A stretch of DNA of 64,000 bases from positions 48,541 to 112,540 of the forward strand of contig JAHBUC010000013.1 in assembly GCA_019638275.1 (NCBI GenBank), read 5' to 3'. The stretch is from Cyclobacteriaceae bacterium. GTDB lineage: Bacteria; Bacteroidota; Bacteroidia; Cytophagales; Cyclobacteriaceae. Positions 41,897 through 51,119 of the stretch are shown here, piece after piece; within the stretch, counting starts at the first letter, position 1, and every line of letters begins with the position of its first letter. A model generated the notes under the pieces. It made no database searches. It was not told the DNA's origin and saw only the letters and a program-made list of their open reading frames with translations. A program made the position numbers and the translations under genes.

Positions 41897-43192
41897 TTAC
41901 TTCTTAACGCCCGGAGAGCGGTTTAAAAACTCATCATAGAGTTCGGTTTGGCGGCTAACCATTGGCATTTGCCAGCCTTCAATAAACACATGCTGCACCT
42001 GGGTTTTGGTTTCAAACGGATCGCCATCGCACACAAACAGTGTTGCGCTTTTCCCCACTTCAATAGAACCTAATTTATCGGCTACACCAAAAATTTGTGC
42101 CGGTACAATTGTTACCGACTTAAGTGCTTCTTCTCTGCCTAAACCGTAAGCGGCTGCAAAACCTGCATGGTATGGAAGGTTACGGTAGTTCATGTTTCTG
42201 TCACCCGCCTGAAGTGCCACGGTTACGCCTGCCTTTTTCATCAAACCGGCATTGGCATACGCACGATCATAGCGGTCATACTCACGTGTGGGCAAGCTCA
42301 ACACCGGACCGGTAATTACCGGAATTTTCGATTTCGCAATTTCATCCGCCACGCGCCACCCTTCAGCAACACCCGATAAGATTACTTTCTTTACTTTCTT
42401 CTCCTGAGCCCATTTAATGGCGGCTTGTATATCTTTCGAAGCATTCACTTCAATGATAAGCGTACGCTCTCCACGAACCACAGAAAGTACAGCTTCCAGT
42501 TCAGGATAGTACGTTACTTTGCCTTTGTTCGCTGAATCAAGTTTGTGATACTGAACAGCTTTTTCCCACACTTCATTAATCTTGCCCAGGCTTTTTTCAG
42601 CTGCTTTCTTGATGTCTTCATCCGATCTGCGATCAAAGAAACCCCTGCGACCGGTAGTCGGGAAATTCATCACCAAGGCATCAAAGCCAGCGTACATCTG
42701 GTCAGGTGTGTAGCCATGCAAATTGATCAATGAAGCCGTGCCTGGAAACAATCCACCTTGAGGCACCACGAGTGTGGTGGTTACACCACTGATACGTGTC
42801 ACCGGAATGGCCACTGCATTCGGATTAACCGCGGTGAGTGCCTTCATTTGTGGCACCACATCGCCCACTTCGTTGTAGTCTTGCGTGCGCGGATCAGAAC
42901 CTACTTCTGAAAGACCAAGAATGGAACCGCCATCAATCATGCCCGGATAAATGAATTTTCCTTTGCAGTCGATTACAGTTGCACCTTGCGGTACAGAAAC
43001 GTTGGCGCCTACAGCCGTAATTTTACCATCGCTAATGATCACGGTTCCGTTCTGAATTATTCCACGCGTAACGGTTTCAATTGTAGCTCCGGTTAAAGCA
43101 AAAGTTCCCTTCTCTCCTTTCGGGCTTTGCGCGTATGTAAATGTCAGCGCACTGAATATCAATGCCGACAGTATCGTTAATTTCTTTCTCAT
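41897..43192 (-). CDS. Secreted amidohydrolase-fold protein, first metal site lost
   Basis: 431 residues with a signal peptide (MRKKLTILSALIFSALTFTYAQ). The fold follows imidazolonepropionase-like amidohydrolases (NGTVIISDGKITAVG, KFIYPGMIDGGSILG, late IGVEVGKSATL-like end). Where catalytic relatives have the metal motif HxH in IDxHSH, this one has G89 and I91 (IDGGSI). It therefore probably lacks that metal centre and may be non-catalytic or act as a partner. It is the last gene of a three-gene operon, overlapping its upstream neighbour by 4 bases. Confidence 0.85.
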   Translation of the reverse strand: MRKKLTILSALIFSALTFTYAQSPKGEKGTFALTGATIETVTRGIIQNGTVIISDGKITAVGANVSVPQGATVIDCKGKFIYPGMIDGGSILGLSEVGSDPRTQDYNEVGDVVPQMKALTAVNPNAVAIPVTRISGVTTTLVVPQGGLFPGTASLINLHGYTPDQMYAGFDALVMNFPTTGRRGFFDRRSDEDIKKAAEKSLGKINEVWEKAVQYHKLDSANKGKVTYYPELEAVLSVVRGERTLIIEVNASKDIQAAIKWAQEKKVKKVILSGVAEGWRVADEIAKSKIPVITGPVLSLPTREYDRYDRAYANAGLMKKAGVTVALQAGDRNMNYRNLPYHAGFAAAYGLGREEALKSVTIVPAQIFGVADKLGSIEVGKSATLFVCDGDPFETKTQVQHVFIEGWQMPMVSRQTELYDEFLNRSPGVKK

Positions 43193-44574
43193 TTCTCTTG
43201 TTGGTTAAGGCCAAACAATCTTACAAATGTGTATTCAGCACCTTGCATACAGGTTTCATGATCGTGACCTGTGCTGGTATGCAACGTTACATCAATCGTC
43301 TGCTTCGGATCAACATAAATACGCTGATCATCGGCATCCTTCTCGCGATCAAAGCGAACCACACCATCAACCAGGGTTACCATGGGTACCGTGTAAATTG
43401 AAAGCGGGTGGTTTTTAAAGATGGCGATGTCAGCCTCTTTGCCAACTTCAATGGAGCCAATGCGGCTATCCACGCCAAGTTGCTTGGCCGGATTGATTGT
43501 GATCATGGCTAATGCCTCATCGTCAGAAAGTTGACCATACTTTTGCGTTTTGGCTGCCTCGTGATACAGGTGACGCATCAATTCTCCATCATCGGAGTTG
43601 ATGGAAGTTGTTACACCGTTCTTAGCAAGGATAGCAGCATTGTAAGCAGTTGAGTAGTACACTTCAAACTTATATGCCCACCAATCGGAGAACACAGAGG
43701 CCATCGCGCCATACTCAGCCAATTCAGGAGCAACCTTGAAGCCTTCATTCACATGTTGAAACACCAACTTTTTAATTCCGAAATCACGACACACATTGAG
43801 CAACATGTAAATTTCATCAGCACGATATGAGTGACAGTGAATGATGATGTTGCCACGCAGAATATCGGCCATGGTTTCAAGTCGTTTGTTATAGGCAGGA
43901 GGTGCGCCACGGAATCCTTTTTGTGTTTTAGCTTTGTTGTAGGCATCCCATTTTTCCATATATGCCTTTCCTTCAGAAAAAGCTTCGCGGATCACAAACT
44001 CAACCCCCATACGCGTACGCGGCACAATCGCGTTACCGCTACCGTGTACACGTGTTGGGTTTTCACCCAGTGCAAACTTGATGGTGCGTGGTGCGCCTTC
44101 CATCTTCAACAGCTCAGGATCTTTTACTCCGTAGCGAAGTTTTAATGTCTCGCATTCACCGCCAATGGCATTGGCTGAACCGTGCATGGCATGAATGGCC
44201 GTAACACCACCGGCCAGCGCACGATACAATCCGATTTGAAAAGGATTTACGGCATCACCGGTAAACACTTCTGCAGTTACCGGAGCAGTAGCCTCGTTAA
44301 TGGCATCAATACCCGCATGTGAGTGGGCATCAATAATGCCGGGCATCACGAACATACCCGTTGCGTCAATTACTTTATAGCCCGCAGGCGCAGCAATGCC
44401 TTTGGCAATCTGTGATATCTTTCCGTCCTTCACCAACACATCCGTATTTTCCAATGTGCCCTTGGTAACGGTTAACACGGTGCCGCCTTTAATCAATACG
44501 TTGCCACGCTCAACCTGCGCATAAAGCAGGTTTACAGCGGCAGCAAACAAAAAGGTTATAATTAGTTTCTTCAT
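43189..44574 (-). CDS. Secreted imidazolonepropionase-like amidohydrolase
   Basis: 461 residues with a signal peptide (MKKLIITFLFAAAVNLLYAQ). The metal-binding set is present: HxH at H84 and H86 (IIDAHSHAG), a second histidine pair in NIIIHCHSYRADE, a histidine in LVFQHVNEG and the aspartate in SINSDDGELMRH. It is thus the one member of the three paralogues in this operon that looks catalytically complete. Family members hydrolyse cyclic amides or peptides; the periplasmic substrate is unknown. Middle gene of the operon. Confidence 0.88.
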   Translation of the reverse strand: MKKLIITFLFAAAVNLLYAQVERGNVLIKGGTVLTVTKGTLENTDVLVKDGKISQIAKGIAAPAGYKVIDATGMFVMPGIIDAHSHAGIDAINEATAPVTAEVFTGDAVNPFQIGLYRALAGGVTAIHAMHGSANAIGGECETLKLRYGVKDPELLKMEGAPRTIKFALGENPTRVHGSGNAIVPRTRMGVEFVIREAFSEGKAYMEKWDAYNKAKTQKGFRGAPPAYNKRLETMADILRGNIIIHCHSYRADEIYMLLNVCRDFGIKKLVFQHVNEGFKVAPELAEYGAMASVFSDWWAYKFEVYYSTAYNAAILAKNGVTTSINSDDGELMRHLYHEAAKTQKYGQLSDDEALAMITINPAKQLGVDSRIGSIEVGKEADIAIFKNHPLSIYTVPMVTLVDGVVRFDREKDADDQRIYVDPKQTIDVTLHTSTGHDHETCMQGAEYTFVRLFGLNQQEK

Positions 44575-44587
44575 AATTTCTTAAAAT

Positions 44588-46273
44588 TTAACGGTTGGGC
44601 TCTTTTGAACCTTTCATCGGAAAACTTCCATACTGTCCAACCGACATGGTTCCTTCAAAGTCGGTTCCATCTATGGTCAGGCTTACTTCAATAGTCATTG
44701 ATCCACCACCGGCATCAAAACCAAATGAAAACGAAAGCAGGTTGCCATCAACCAAAACTGATTTCAGTTCTGTTTCGCGATCGCTCATGCTATTGGTGAT
44801 GGTACCGGAGTAGCTACCACCATCGCTCTTGATCTTGATCACACCGGTTGAATTTCCTTGTGGCGTTTCTGTAGTGTACGACCACTTGCCGTTCGGATCA
44901 GCCTTTTTTCCGTTGCCGTTCTTCGCATCAGCCTTTTTCTCTTCCTTCACTTCATACTTGTACATTACGCCATCCACAAACACGTAGCGAACTTTTGCCT
45001 TCTCGTTGAAGTACGGCTTATCGGAAATTACCAGGTTGGCAATCTTTCCATTATCCACTGTTCCAACCCGATCGGCAATACCTAAAATTTGTGCAGGTGA
45101 GGTTGTGAGTGCAGCCAATGCCTGATCTTCGGTTAATCCTGCTGCAATCATTCTGCGCAGGTTGGCCGGAATATCTTTTGTTTTTGCAGATGCTGCTGAA
45201 AATCCAAACGAAATACCAGCCTTTTGAAACACACTGGCTTGTGAGGTGTACTGTGCAATGGCTTCTGCCTTGCGCTTCTCCAACGCTTCCTTTTCAGCGG
45301 TAGACTGATCTTTCTTTTCATCCTTCTTTTCTTCTTTTACCGCATCAGGCAAATCCAGACTCAAAAATACTTTTGCATTGGATGATTTAATCTTACCAAT
45401 CAGGTCCCAACTATCTTTTACATCCCCCAACACTACGTTGAAACCCAAATCTTTTTGTAACAGAAGTACACGGTTTGCATCCAGGTAACGATCAGCCTTG
45501 AACAACACCGGCACACGCTTGTCAATTACCGGATAGAATGCTTCCAGAATTTTATCGTTGGTTGGGCGTTCGAGACCTGCACGGTTTGAAGCATACATGC
45601 TTTCATACGCTTTTGCCTGCGATGCCTGACGGTACAACTCACGGTATTTCGACATTACACCAATTACCGTGTTCGGATACATACGTTGTGCACCGGTTAA
45701 CTCAGAATAAAAAGCTGAATTCGCCAGCAGCACCATATCATTGGCGGTTTCACCACCTAACTGAATGATGGAGCCAGTGCCCGGAAGCATACCGCCATAC
45801 GGCACAACCTGGGCTGTAGTAAATCCCAATGCACGTAAATCTTCAACCGACTTATCGGCAGGATTTAATGACGTGCGTACATCATTTTGCGGTGTAATGC
45901 CTGCTTGTTCCGGGTCAGGATTTCCAGGATCCTTTGGACGCTCGCGGTTTGTCTCCTGCTTGGGCTTGATAACCCCTGCACGGGAGTAACCATCTATAAA
46001 ACCGGCATACACATACATGCTGTCGGCCTTGATCACAATGGCATCAGATGGGATGGAAAGATTCTTTCCCACATTTTGAATAATGCCGTTGCGGATGATG
46101 AGGGTACCCATATCGACCTTTCGGCCGGGGCCTTGAATAATGTTTACATTAGTGATGGCATACGTTCGGGTAACGGGAGCCAACTTAACCTCTTCCTGGG
46201 CAAATGCGTCCAAGGTTGCAACGCAGAGCAAAAGTGCAAGCCATTGCCGCGGTATTCGGTACAATCGATTCAT
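44588..46273 (-). CDS. Secreted amidohydrolase-fold protein with extra C-terminal domain, metal site lost
   Basis: 561 residues from ATG 46273, which gives a signal peptide (MNRLYRIPRQWLALLLCVATLDAFAQ); an upstream start at 46387 would bury it. The amidohydrolase fold is clear, but the HxH of relatives is Y96 and R98 here (GFIDGYSRAG). A charged KKDEKKDQ...KKADAKNGNGKK linker leads to a C-terminal beta-rich domain (about 460-561; GVIKIKSDGGSYSGTITN, DFEGTMSVGQYGSFPMKG). It is the first gene of the operon and ends 13 bases before the next. Confidence 0.85.
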   Translation of the reverse strand: MNRLYRIPRQWLALLLCVATLDAFAQEEVKLAPVTRTYAITNVNIIQGPGRKVDMGTLIIRNGIIQNVGKNLSIPSDAIVIKADSMYVYAGFIDGYSRAGVIKPKQETNRERPKDPGNPDPEQAGITPQNDVRTSLNPADKSVEDLRALGFTTAQVVPYGGMLPGTGSIIQLGGETANDMVLLANSAFYSELTGAQRMYPNTVIGVMSKYRELYRQASQAKAYESMYASNRAGLERPTNDKILEAFYPVIDKRVPVLFKADRYLDANRVLLLQKDLGFNVVLGDVKDSWDLIGKIKSSNAKVFLSLDLPDAVKEEKKDEKKDQSTAEKEALEKRKAEAIAQYTSQASVFQKAGISFGFSAASAKTKDIPANLRRMIAAGLTEDQALAALTTSPAQILGIADRVGTVDNGKIANLVISDKPYFNEKAKVRYVFVDGVMYKYEVKEEKKADAKNGNGKKADPNGKWSYTTETPQGNSTGVIKIKSDGGSYSGTITNSMSDRETELKSVLVDGNLLSFSFGFDAGGGSMTIEVSLTIDGTDFEGTMSVGQYGSFPMKGSKEPNR

Positions 46274-46528
46274 GAACAATAAGTTTAAGATTAGGAACTG
46301 AGTGGGCAAGATATAGGGATTGAACCTGCCAATCAACCCGAATACATGGGTGGTTGATTTTTTCATTCGGTGGTATCCACCATTCAAAAACTGCTGATTT
46401 CTTAGAATCAGGCCACAGTAACCGGTCGGTTCACTACACCCATTTTACAGTTCAGTACAGAACGGTTTCAGCGCACGAATCCATTCCCCATACTTGTACC
46501 GTAAACGGGATTGTAAACCCGATTAATT

Positions 46529-47968
46529 ATGAAGCTGACTACCATGCGATTTTTCACCCTGCTTTTGCTTGTACTTTCCCTGCCACTGGCTGCTCAGGAG
46601 GCCAGCACAAAAACCTACTCGAGCACGTCTGAGCGGGGTACACAGCGCTTTCGCACCTCTACAGGCCTTACGGATTTCAATATCGAATACCGGGGACTAA
46701 TTGAGCTAACCGATGATGATCGTGACATCAGCTCCATTTCTGATGATGGCTACCTGGAGATCAGCAAAACGGTTTTTGGCAGCAAACGGGCTATCATCAT
46801 CGAGTCGCTTGGTGGCGGCCGCATGAAAAAAGAGTATTACGAAGGCCGCACCAAAAAAGAATGGGAGCCTGCGGGCAGGCAATGGCTGGCTGAAATTCTT
46901 CCCGATGTGGTGCAAACCACCACCATAGGTGCAAACAGCCGGGTTAACCGGTTTTATAGTCAGGGTGGAGCAACCGCTGTAATTCGTGAAATAAAATCCA
47001 TAAAAAGCGACTATGTGAAAGCTCACTATGGAAAGCTTTTACTTGGTAAAAATATTTCCAACAGTGAGTTACCTGCTGTGATCACAGGACTTTGCGGAGC
47101 CATCAATTCTGATTACTACCTCGCCAGCCTCCTGCAGAGCAACATTGATAAATTAATGGTTACACGTGAAGCGGCCGATGCTTTCTTCAGAGGCACCCAG
47201 AACATTTCATCCGACTACTATAAATCACAGGTATTAAAAAGCGCACTGAACAAGTATGCTTCTTCACCCGAACAAGTGAAGATAATTCTTGAGTCGGCTG
47301 CCACAATCAAATCAGACTACTACTTATCTGTCGTTTTAACTTCCGTGATGAACAAAACAGAGGTTAAAGAAGAATCATTAACAGATATAGCCAACATTTC
47401 CAGTCGTATTAATTCTGATTACTATCGCTCGCAGGTTTTAAGTAAGATGCTGGATAAAAGAAGTATATCCAAAAGTGTGACACTGAAAATCGTTGAATCA
47501 ATTGCCAGCGTTAATTCTGATTATTACAAAACCACTGTGTTGAAAAAATTAACAGACCAATCTGAACTTGATGAAGCCATACTTACCCAGGTATTAACCA
47601 TTACCGGAAGTTCTGTAAACTCTGATCATTACGCATCAACGGTGCTTCAATCTGTTTTGAAAAACCAAAAGCTGTCGGATGAAAACTTTAGAAAACTGAT
47701 AACCGCTACTACTCGAATTGGATCAGATCATTACACCTCAGTGGTTCTGCAGGAAGCATCATCACAGCAACTTACCAAAAGCCAGATCATCATTATTTGC
47801 AAAGGCGTAGAGGGCATGGGGTCTGACTATTATAAAAGCACCGTACTTACCCGGCTGGCTCCACTCGTAAAGCAAAGCGACAGCGAGACAAAAGACGCCT
47901 ATCGCCAGGCAGCGAAAAGAATCAGTTCGGAAACCTATTACGGAAAGGCGATACGCGCCATCGACTAA
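46529..47968 (+). CDS. Exported protein with tandem SDYY repeats
   Basis: 479 residues. A signal peptide (about 1-22, ending LAAQ) is followed by a polar domain of about 130 residues (IELTDDDRDISSISDDGYLEIS, RQWLAEILPDVVQTTTIGANSR). From about 156 to the end are nine units of 33-36 residues and a partial tenth, each starting I/V-x-SDYY-x-S-x-VL. The units probably form a helical solenoid. As I recall it, the same N-terminal domain and SDY repeats occur at the end of some M56/BlaR1-type sensor proteins; here there is no protease. Divergent from the amidohydrolase operon, upstream of LytS genes. Confidence 0.8.
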   Translation: MKLTTMRFFTLLLLVLSLPLAAQEASTKTYSSTSERGTQRFRTSTGLTDFNIEYRGLIELTDDDRDISSISDDGYLEISKTVFGSKRAIIIESLGGGRMKKEYYEGRTKKEWEPAGRQWLAEILPDVVQTTTIGANSRVNRFYSQGGATAVIREIKSIKSDYVKAHYGKLLLGKNISNSELPAVITGLCGAINSDYYLASLLQSNIDKLMVTREAADAFFRGTQNISSDYYKSQVLKSALNKYASSPEQVKIILESAATIKSDYYLSVVLTSVMNKTEVKEESLTDIANISSRINSDYYRSQVLSKMLDKRSISKSVTLKIVESIASVNSDYYKTTVLKKLTDQSELDEAILTQVLTITGSSVNSDHYASTVLQSVLKNQKLSDENFRKLITATTRIGSDHYTSVVLQEASSQQLTKSQIIIICKGVEGMGSDYYKSTVLTRLAPLVKQSDSETKDAYRQAAKRISSETYYGKAIRAID

Positions 47969-47975
47969 AATAAAG

Positions 47976-48013
47976 TGGCAATCGATGTACAAAAACAGTA
48001 CATTCGATTGCCA
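47976..48013 (+). terminator. Strong hairpin touching the LytS start codon
   Basis: tggcaatcgatgtac (47976-47990) pairs with gtacattcgattgcca (47998-48013) with one bulged base and a 7-base loop. It lies 7 bases after the SDYY-repeat gene, and its last base is the A of the LytS ATG. It could end the upstream transcript or hide the start of the downstream gene. Confidence 0.65.
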
Positions 48014-49107
48014 TGAAAACCCAATTCATTCAGCGCATCATCATGCAGGAGAAATTCCGAAGCATTCTTGGGTCGGCCGTGGTAGCAGGTATCGGTGGCT
48101 CACTATTATATAGCTACCTCCATACCAGCGAAACAGGCTCTTTCCCTACACTTTCACAGTTTTCGGGCTACCTCATAAGCACATTAACAGGAGCTGTAAC
48201 GGGCATTGTCATTTATTTTCTAAACCGGATCCTGAATCATATTATTTCGTGGCAGCAAAACTATGCGGTTCGTTTTCTGGCTGGGTTTGTTGCGTATACC
48301 GTTTTATCGTTTGGTATTTTTATTGGCGTTGGCAAACTGCTTACAGAAACACAGCAGGCTTCACTCCTATGGAAAGGGTTTAATGCGAATGATGATGACC
48401 TGACATGGAAACTGGGGATTTTGTTACTGGTGGCTTCTTTCATTTATGCGGTTGTCTACTCCTTATTATATTCCTACAAGCACTATGCTGTGGTTCAAAT
48501 TGGTGTGCTGCAACAAGAACGTAAGCAACTTGAACTTCAATTTGAAGCACTAAAAAGTCAGCTTAGCCCGCACTACCTGTTTAATAGCCTGAATACCATC
48601 TCTTCCCTGATCTATAACGATCAGCAAACCGCTGAACAGTTTATTCGCAGGTTAGCACAGACTTACCAGTATGTACTATCTACCCAAAACAAAAGGTCAG
48701 TTACCTTACAAGAAGAATTGGAGTTCGTAAAATCATACTTCTACCTGTTACGTATACGCTTTCAGCATTTGTTGAATGTAGAGATCAACATCCCCAATAA
48801 CTTGCTGTTAAGTTCCATTCCTCCACTAACGATTCAGTTACTGGTTGAGAATGCGGTAAAACATAACCCGGCAACTGCCGAGCATCCCTTGTACATTTAT
48901 ATTTCGGCTATCGACAATACGCAACTGAAGATTGTCAATACCAAGGCTGAGAACAGCAAGACACATATTCCTTCCACCCGCATTGGGTTGGACAATATCC
49001 GACAACGCTATCGGTACTTCACTTCGAAGCCCGTTCAGATTAAAGATGAAACACAATACACGGTACTGTTACCTGTCATTCACCAGCACCTGAACAAAGC
49101 GTCATGA
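48013..49107 (+). CDS. LytS-type sensor histidine kinase
   Basis: 364 residues from ATG 48013, or 354 from ATG 48043, which frees the start from the hairpin. Four membrane helices occupy about 20-155. A coiled coil (LQQERKQLELQFEALK) precedes the His_kinase domain with the phospho-acceptor H187 in QLSPHYLFNSLNTISSLI. The ATPase N box is in IQLLVENAVKHN, and the G-type motif is IGLDNIRQRY. It overlaps the next gene by 4 bases. It probably passes phosphate to the LytTR regulator at the end of the operon. Confidence 0.92.
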   Translation: MKTQFIQRIIMQEKFRSILGSAVVAGIGGSLLYSYLHTSETGSFPTLSQFSGYLISTLTGAVTGIVIYFLNRILNHIISWQQNYAVRFLAGFVAYTVLSFGIFIGVGKLLTETQQASLLWKGFNANDDDLTWKLGILLLVASFIYAVVYSLLYSYKHYAVVQIGVLQQERKQLELQFEALKSQLSPHYLFNSLNTISSLIYNDQQTAEQFIRRLAQTYQYVLSTQNKRSVTLQEELEFVKSYFYLLRIRFQHLLNVEINIPNNLLLSSIPPLTIQLLVENAVKHNPATAEHPLYIYISAIDNTQLKIVNTKAENSKTHIPSTRIGLDNIRQRYRYFTSKPVQIKDETQYTVLLPVIHQHLNKAS

Positions 49108-50153
49108 AAAAGAAATACTTCATCCATCATCCTTTATTTCGGCTGCTAGCCCCGGTGGTGTATGGCGTGATTGTATATTTACTTATTCTGCTTATCAACA
49201 ACAACCTTGCGCAGCTAAATGAAATCTTCATCGGGCAAGAAGTTTACATTTGTATTGGCCTAACATTTCTTTCTTTTGAGTCGATACGCATCATCATACT
49301 AATGGTTGAAAAGTACCTGCCGGAAACCTGGCGATCCTCAGCAATACCCGTACAGGTTATAGGCTCAACTGCAATCAGCCTGGGCTTGATAGTCCTTGGC
49401 CTTTCACAATATTTTAATTGGGTAGTGGGCTTCAGTATTTCAACTTCTCAATTACTGATGTTTGGTCTCATCTATACGTTTACGGCACTACTATATAACA
49501 TACTGTATTACAGCAATTATTACCTGAATCGCGAAAACACATTGAAGTTGCAGGCTGAAAAGCAACAGCAGGAAGTGTTGGAGATGGAAATTACCGAATT
49601 CAAAAACGACATCAACCCAGACCTGTTGTATGAAAGTCTTGAAAGCACCATTGGATTAATGTATTACAACACCGAAAAAGCTGAAGAATACATTGACTGC
49701 CTGGCCTCAACCTATCGTTATATGCTCGCCAATCGGCACAAAGAATTTGTTCCGGTAGCTGATGAACTGGAAGCCGGACGTGATGTAATCCGATTATTGA
49801 ATGAACGGCATAATGGCCAGTTGAAACTTCAGGTGAACGAAGATGTTACCATTCAGCAGCTTGTACTTATTCCCGGATCCCTTCCCATTGCGTTGGAAAC
49901 ATTGGTTAGGAACACGATCATCAGCTCACGCGAACCGTTTGTTATTTCCTGTTACATAGAAGACGGTGAATACCTGGTGTTGCAAAGCAAACTAAACGAT
50001 AAACTGCTGGTACACGACCACAGCCTTCAGGCATTTTTACGTTTACAGAAATCATATGCCCTGTACAGTGATAAACCGATGATACAGGTAAAGGCCTATG
50101 AAGAAAATTATATTAAATTTCCGGTTGTACGCATCGTTGAAGAAGTTGCCTGA
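49104..50153 (+). CDS. LytS paralogue lacking the phospho-acceptor histidine (pseudo-kinase)
   Basis: 349 residues with the same plan as its neighbour: four membrane helices, a coiled coil and a LytS-like core. The phospho-acceptor histidine is replaced by D173 (DINPDLLYESLEST against QLSPHYLFNSLNTI). The ATPase N box is weakened (ALETLVRNTIISS) and no glycine-rich GLxNIR motif is seen. It therefore looks unable to autophosphorylate and may regulate or dimerise with the active kinase. It overlaps the kinase gene by 4 bases and is followed 3 bases later by the regulator. Confidence 0.85.
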   Translation: MKKKYFIHHPLFRLLAPVVYGVIVYLLILLINNNLAQLNEIFIGQEVYICIGLTFLSFESIRIIILMVEKYLPETWRSSAIPVQVIGSTAISLGLIVLGLSQYFNWVVGFSISTSQLLMFGLIYTFTALLYNILYYSNYYLNRENTLKLQAEKQQQEVLEMEITEFKNDINPDLLYESLESTIGLMYYNTEKAEEYIDCLASTYRYMLANRHKEFVPVADELEAGRDVIRLLNERHNGQLKLQVNEDVTIQQLVLIPGSLPIALETLVRNTIISSREPFVISCYIEDGEYLVLQSKLNDKLLVHDHSLQAFLRLQKSYALYSDKPMIQVKAYEENYIKFPVVRIVEEVA

Positions 50154-50156
50154 AAG

Positions 50157-50927
50157 ATGAAGGTTTTGATTATTGAAGATGAAGTGCCTGCTGCTGAAAA
50201 GCTGGAACGCTACCTGTTGAAATATGACTCCGCCACAACAGTTGCCGGTCACCTCAGCACCGTGGCTGATGCGGTTTCCTGGTTAAAGGAAAATCAGGAA
50301 AATATTGACCTGATTTTTATGGACATCCAATTGATTGACGGACTCAGTTTTCAGATTTTTCAGCAGGTGCAGGTGCGTAAACCGGTAATTTTCATCACCG
50401 CCTTCAATGAGTTTGCCCTGGATGCTTTCAAAGTAAACAGCATCGATTATTTATTGAAGCCCATTACGTTCACCGACTTATCAAACAGCCTGAAAAAGTT
50501 AGAAAGCCTCCGTGAACAATTGCAATGGAATGATTCAAAAACGCGGCAGTTAAGTGACGTTTTCAGCTCCAACAAAACCAAGGATTACAAAACCCGCTTT
50601 ATGGTAAAGCTGGGCGATCACATTCGTTCCATCACGGCCGATCAGATCAGCTTATTTTATGCAGAAGGACGTGATGTATACCTGGTAACCACACAAAACC
50701 GCAAGTTCATTGTTGATTATACCCTCGAAACATTGGAAGACCTGTTGGACCCAACCGTATTTTATCGGGTAAACCGAACTTTCATTTTGAATATTCATAC
50801 CATCAAAGATGTGATGATGTATTCCAACAGCCGCTTGAAAATTTCGCTTACCCAGGAGTTTGATAAGGAGATTATTGTTAGCCGTGAAAAAGTCAATCCA
50901 TTTAAAGAGTGGTTTGACGGCAAGTGA
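50157..50927 (+). CDS. LytTR-family response regulator
   Basis: 256 residues. The receiver domain (about 1-120) has IIEDE, phospho-acceptor D56 in LIFMDIQLIDG, TAFNEFALDAF and the lysine in YLLKPI. The LytTR DNA-binding domain (about 150-255) has FMVKLGDHIRSI, FYAEGRDVYLVT and FYRVNRTFILNI. It is the output of the operon formed with the LytS kinase and its paralogue. Target sites are unknown. Confidence 0.93.
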   Translation: MKVLIIEDEVPAAEKLERYLLKYDSATTVAGHLSTVADAVSWLKENQENIDLIFMDIQLIDGLSFQIFQQVQVRKPVIFITAFNEFALDAFKVNSIDYLLKPITFTDLSNSLKKLESLREQLQWNDSKTRQLSDVFSSNKTKDYKTRFMVKLGDHIRSITADQISLFYAEGRDVYLVTTQNRKFIVDYTLETLEDLLDPTVFYRVNRTFILNIHTIKDVMMYSNSRLKISLTQEFDKEIIVSREKVNPFKEWFDGK

Positions 50928-50937
50928 TGCTTTTGGG

Positions 50938-51090
50938 AAGCCATTTCAAAAATACACGCTAATGTCGGGTTGTCCACAGGACTCCTTTAGAGCGCTTGTC
51001 GAAACCGATTTGGAAACCCGGAATAGCCTTCGACATCCCGATAATTATCGGGACAGGCTGACATTTTGAAACTGATTTTTGAGATGGCTT
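50938..51090. repeat. Dispersed inverted-repeat element, longest copy
   Basis: Outer arms aagccatttcaaaaat (50938-50953) and atttttgagatggctt (51075-51090) match at 15 of 16 positions. The interior shares acaggactccttt and cttgtcgaaaccgattt with the other copies. It contains an additional perfect 18-bp palindrome, tcccgataattatcggga (51036-51053). Confidence 0.8.
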
Positions 51091-51119
51091 TGTAATCAGA
51101 CAAAAAACATGCTTTAATG

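Noticed and set aside
46354..46632. 92-codon frame between the amidohydrolase operon and the SDYY-repeat gene
   Set aside because: It overlaps the signal peptide region of the real gene in another frame and has no recognisable features.
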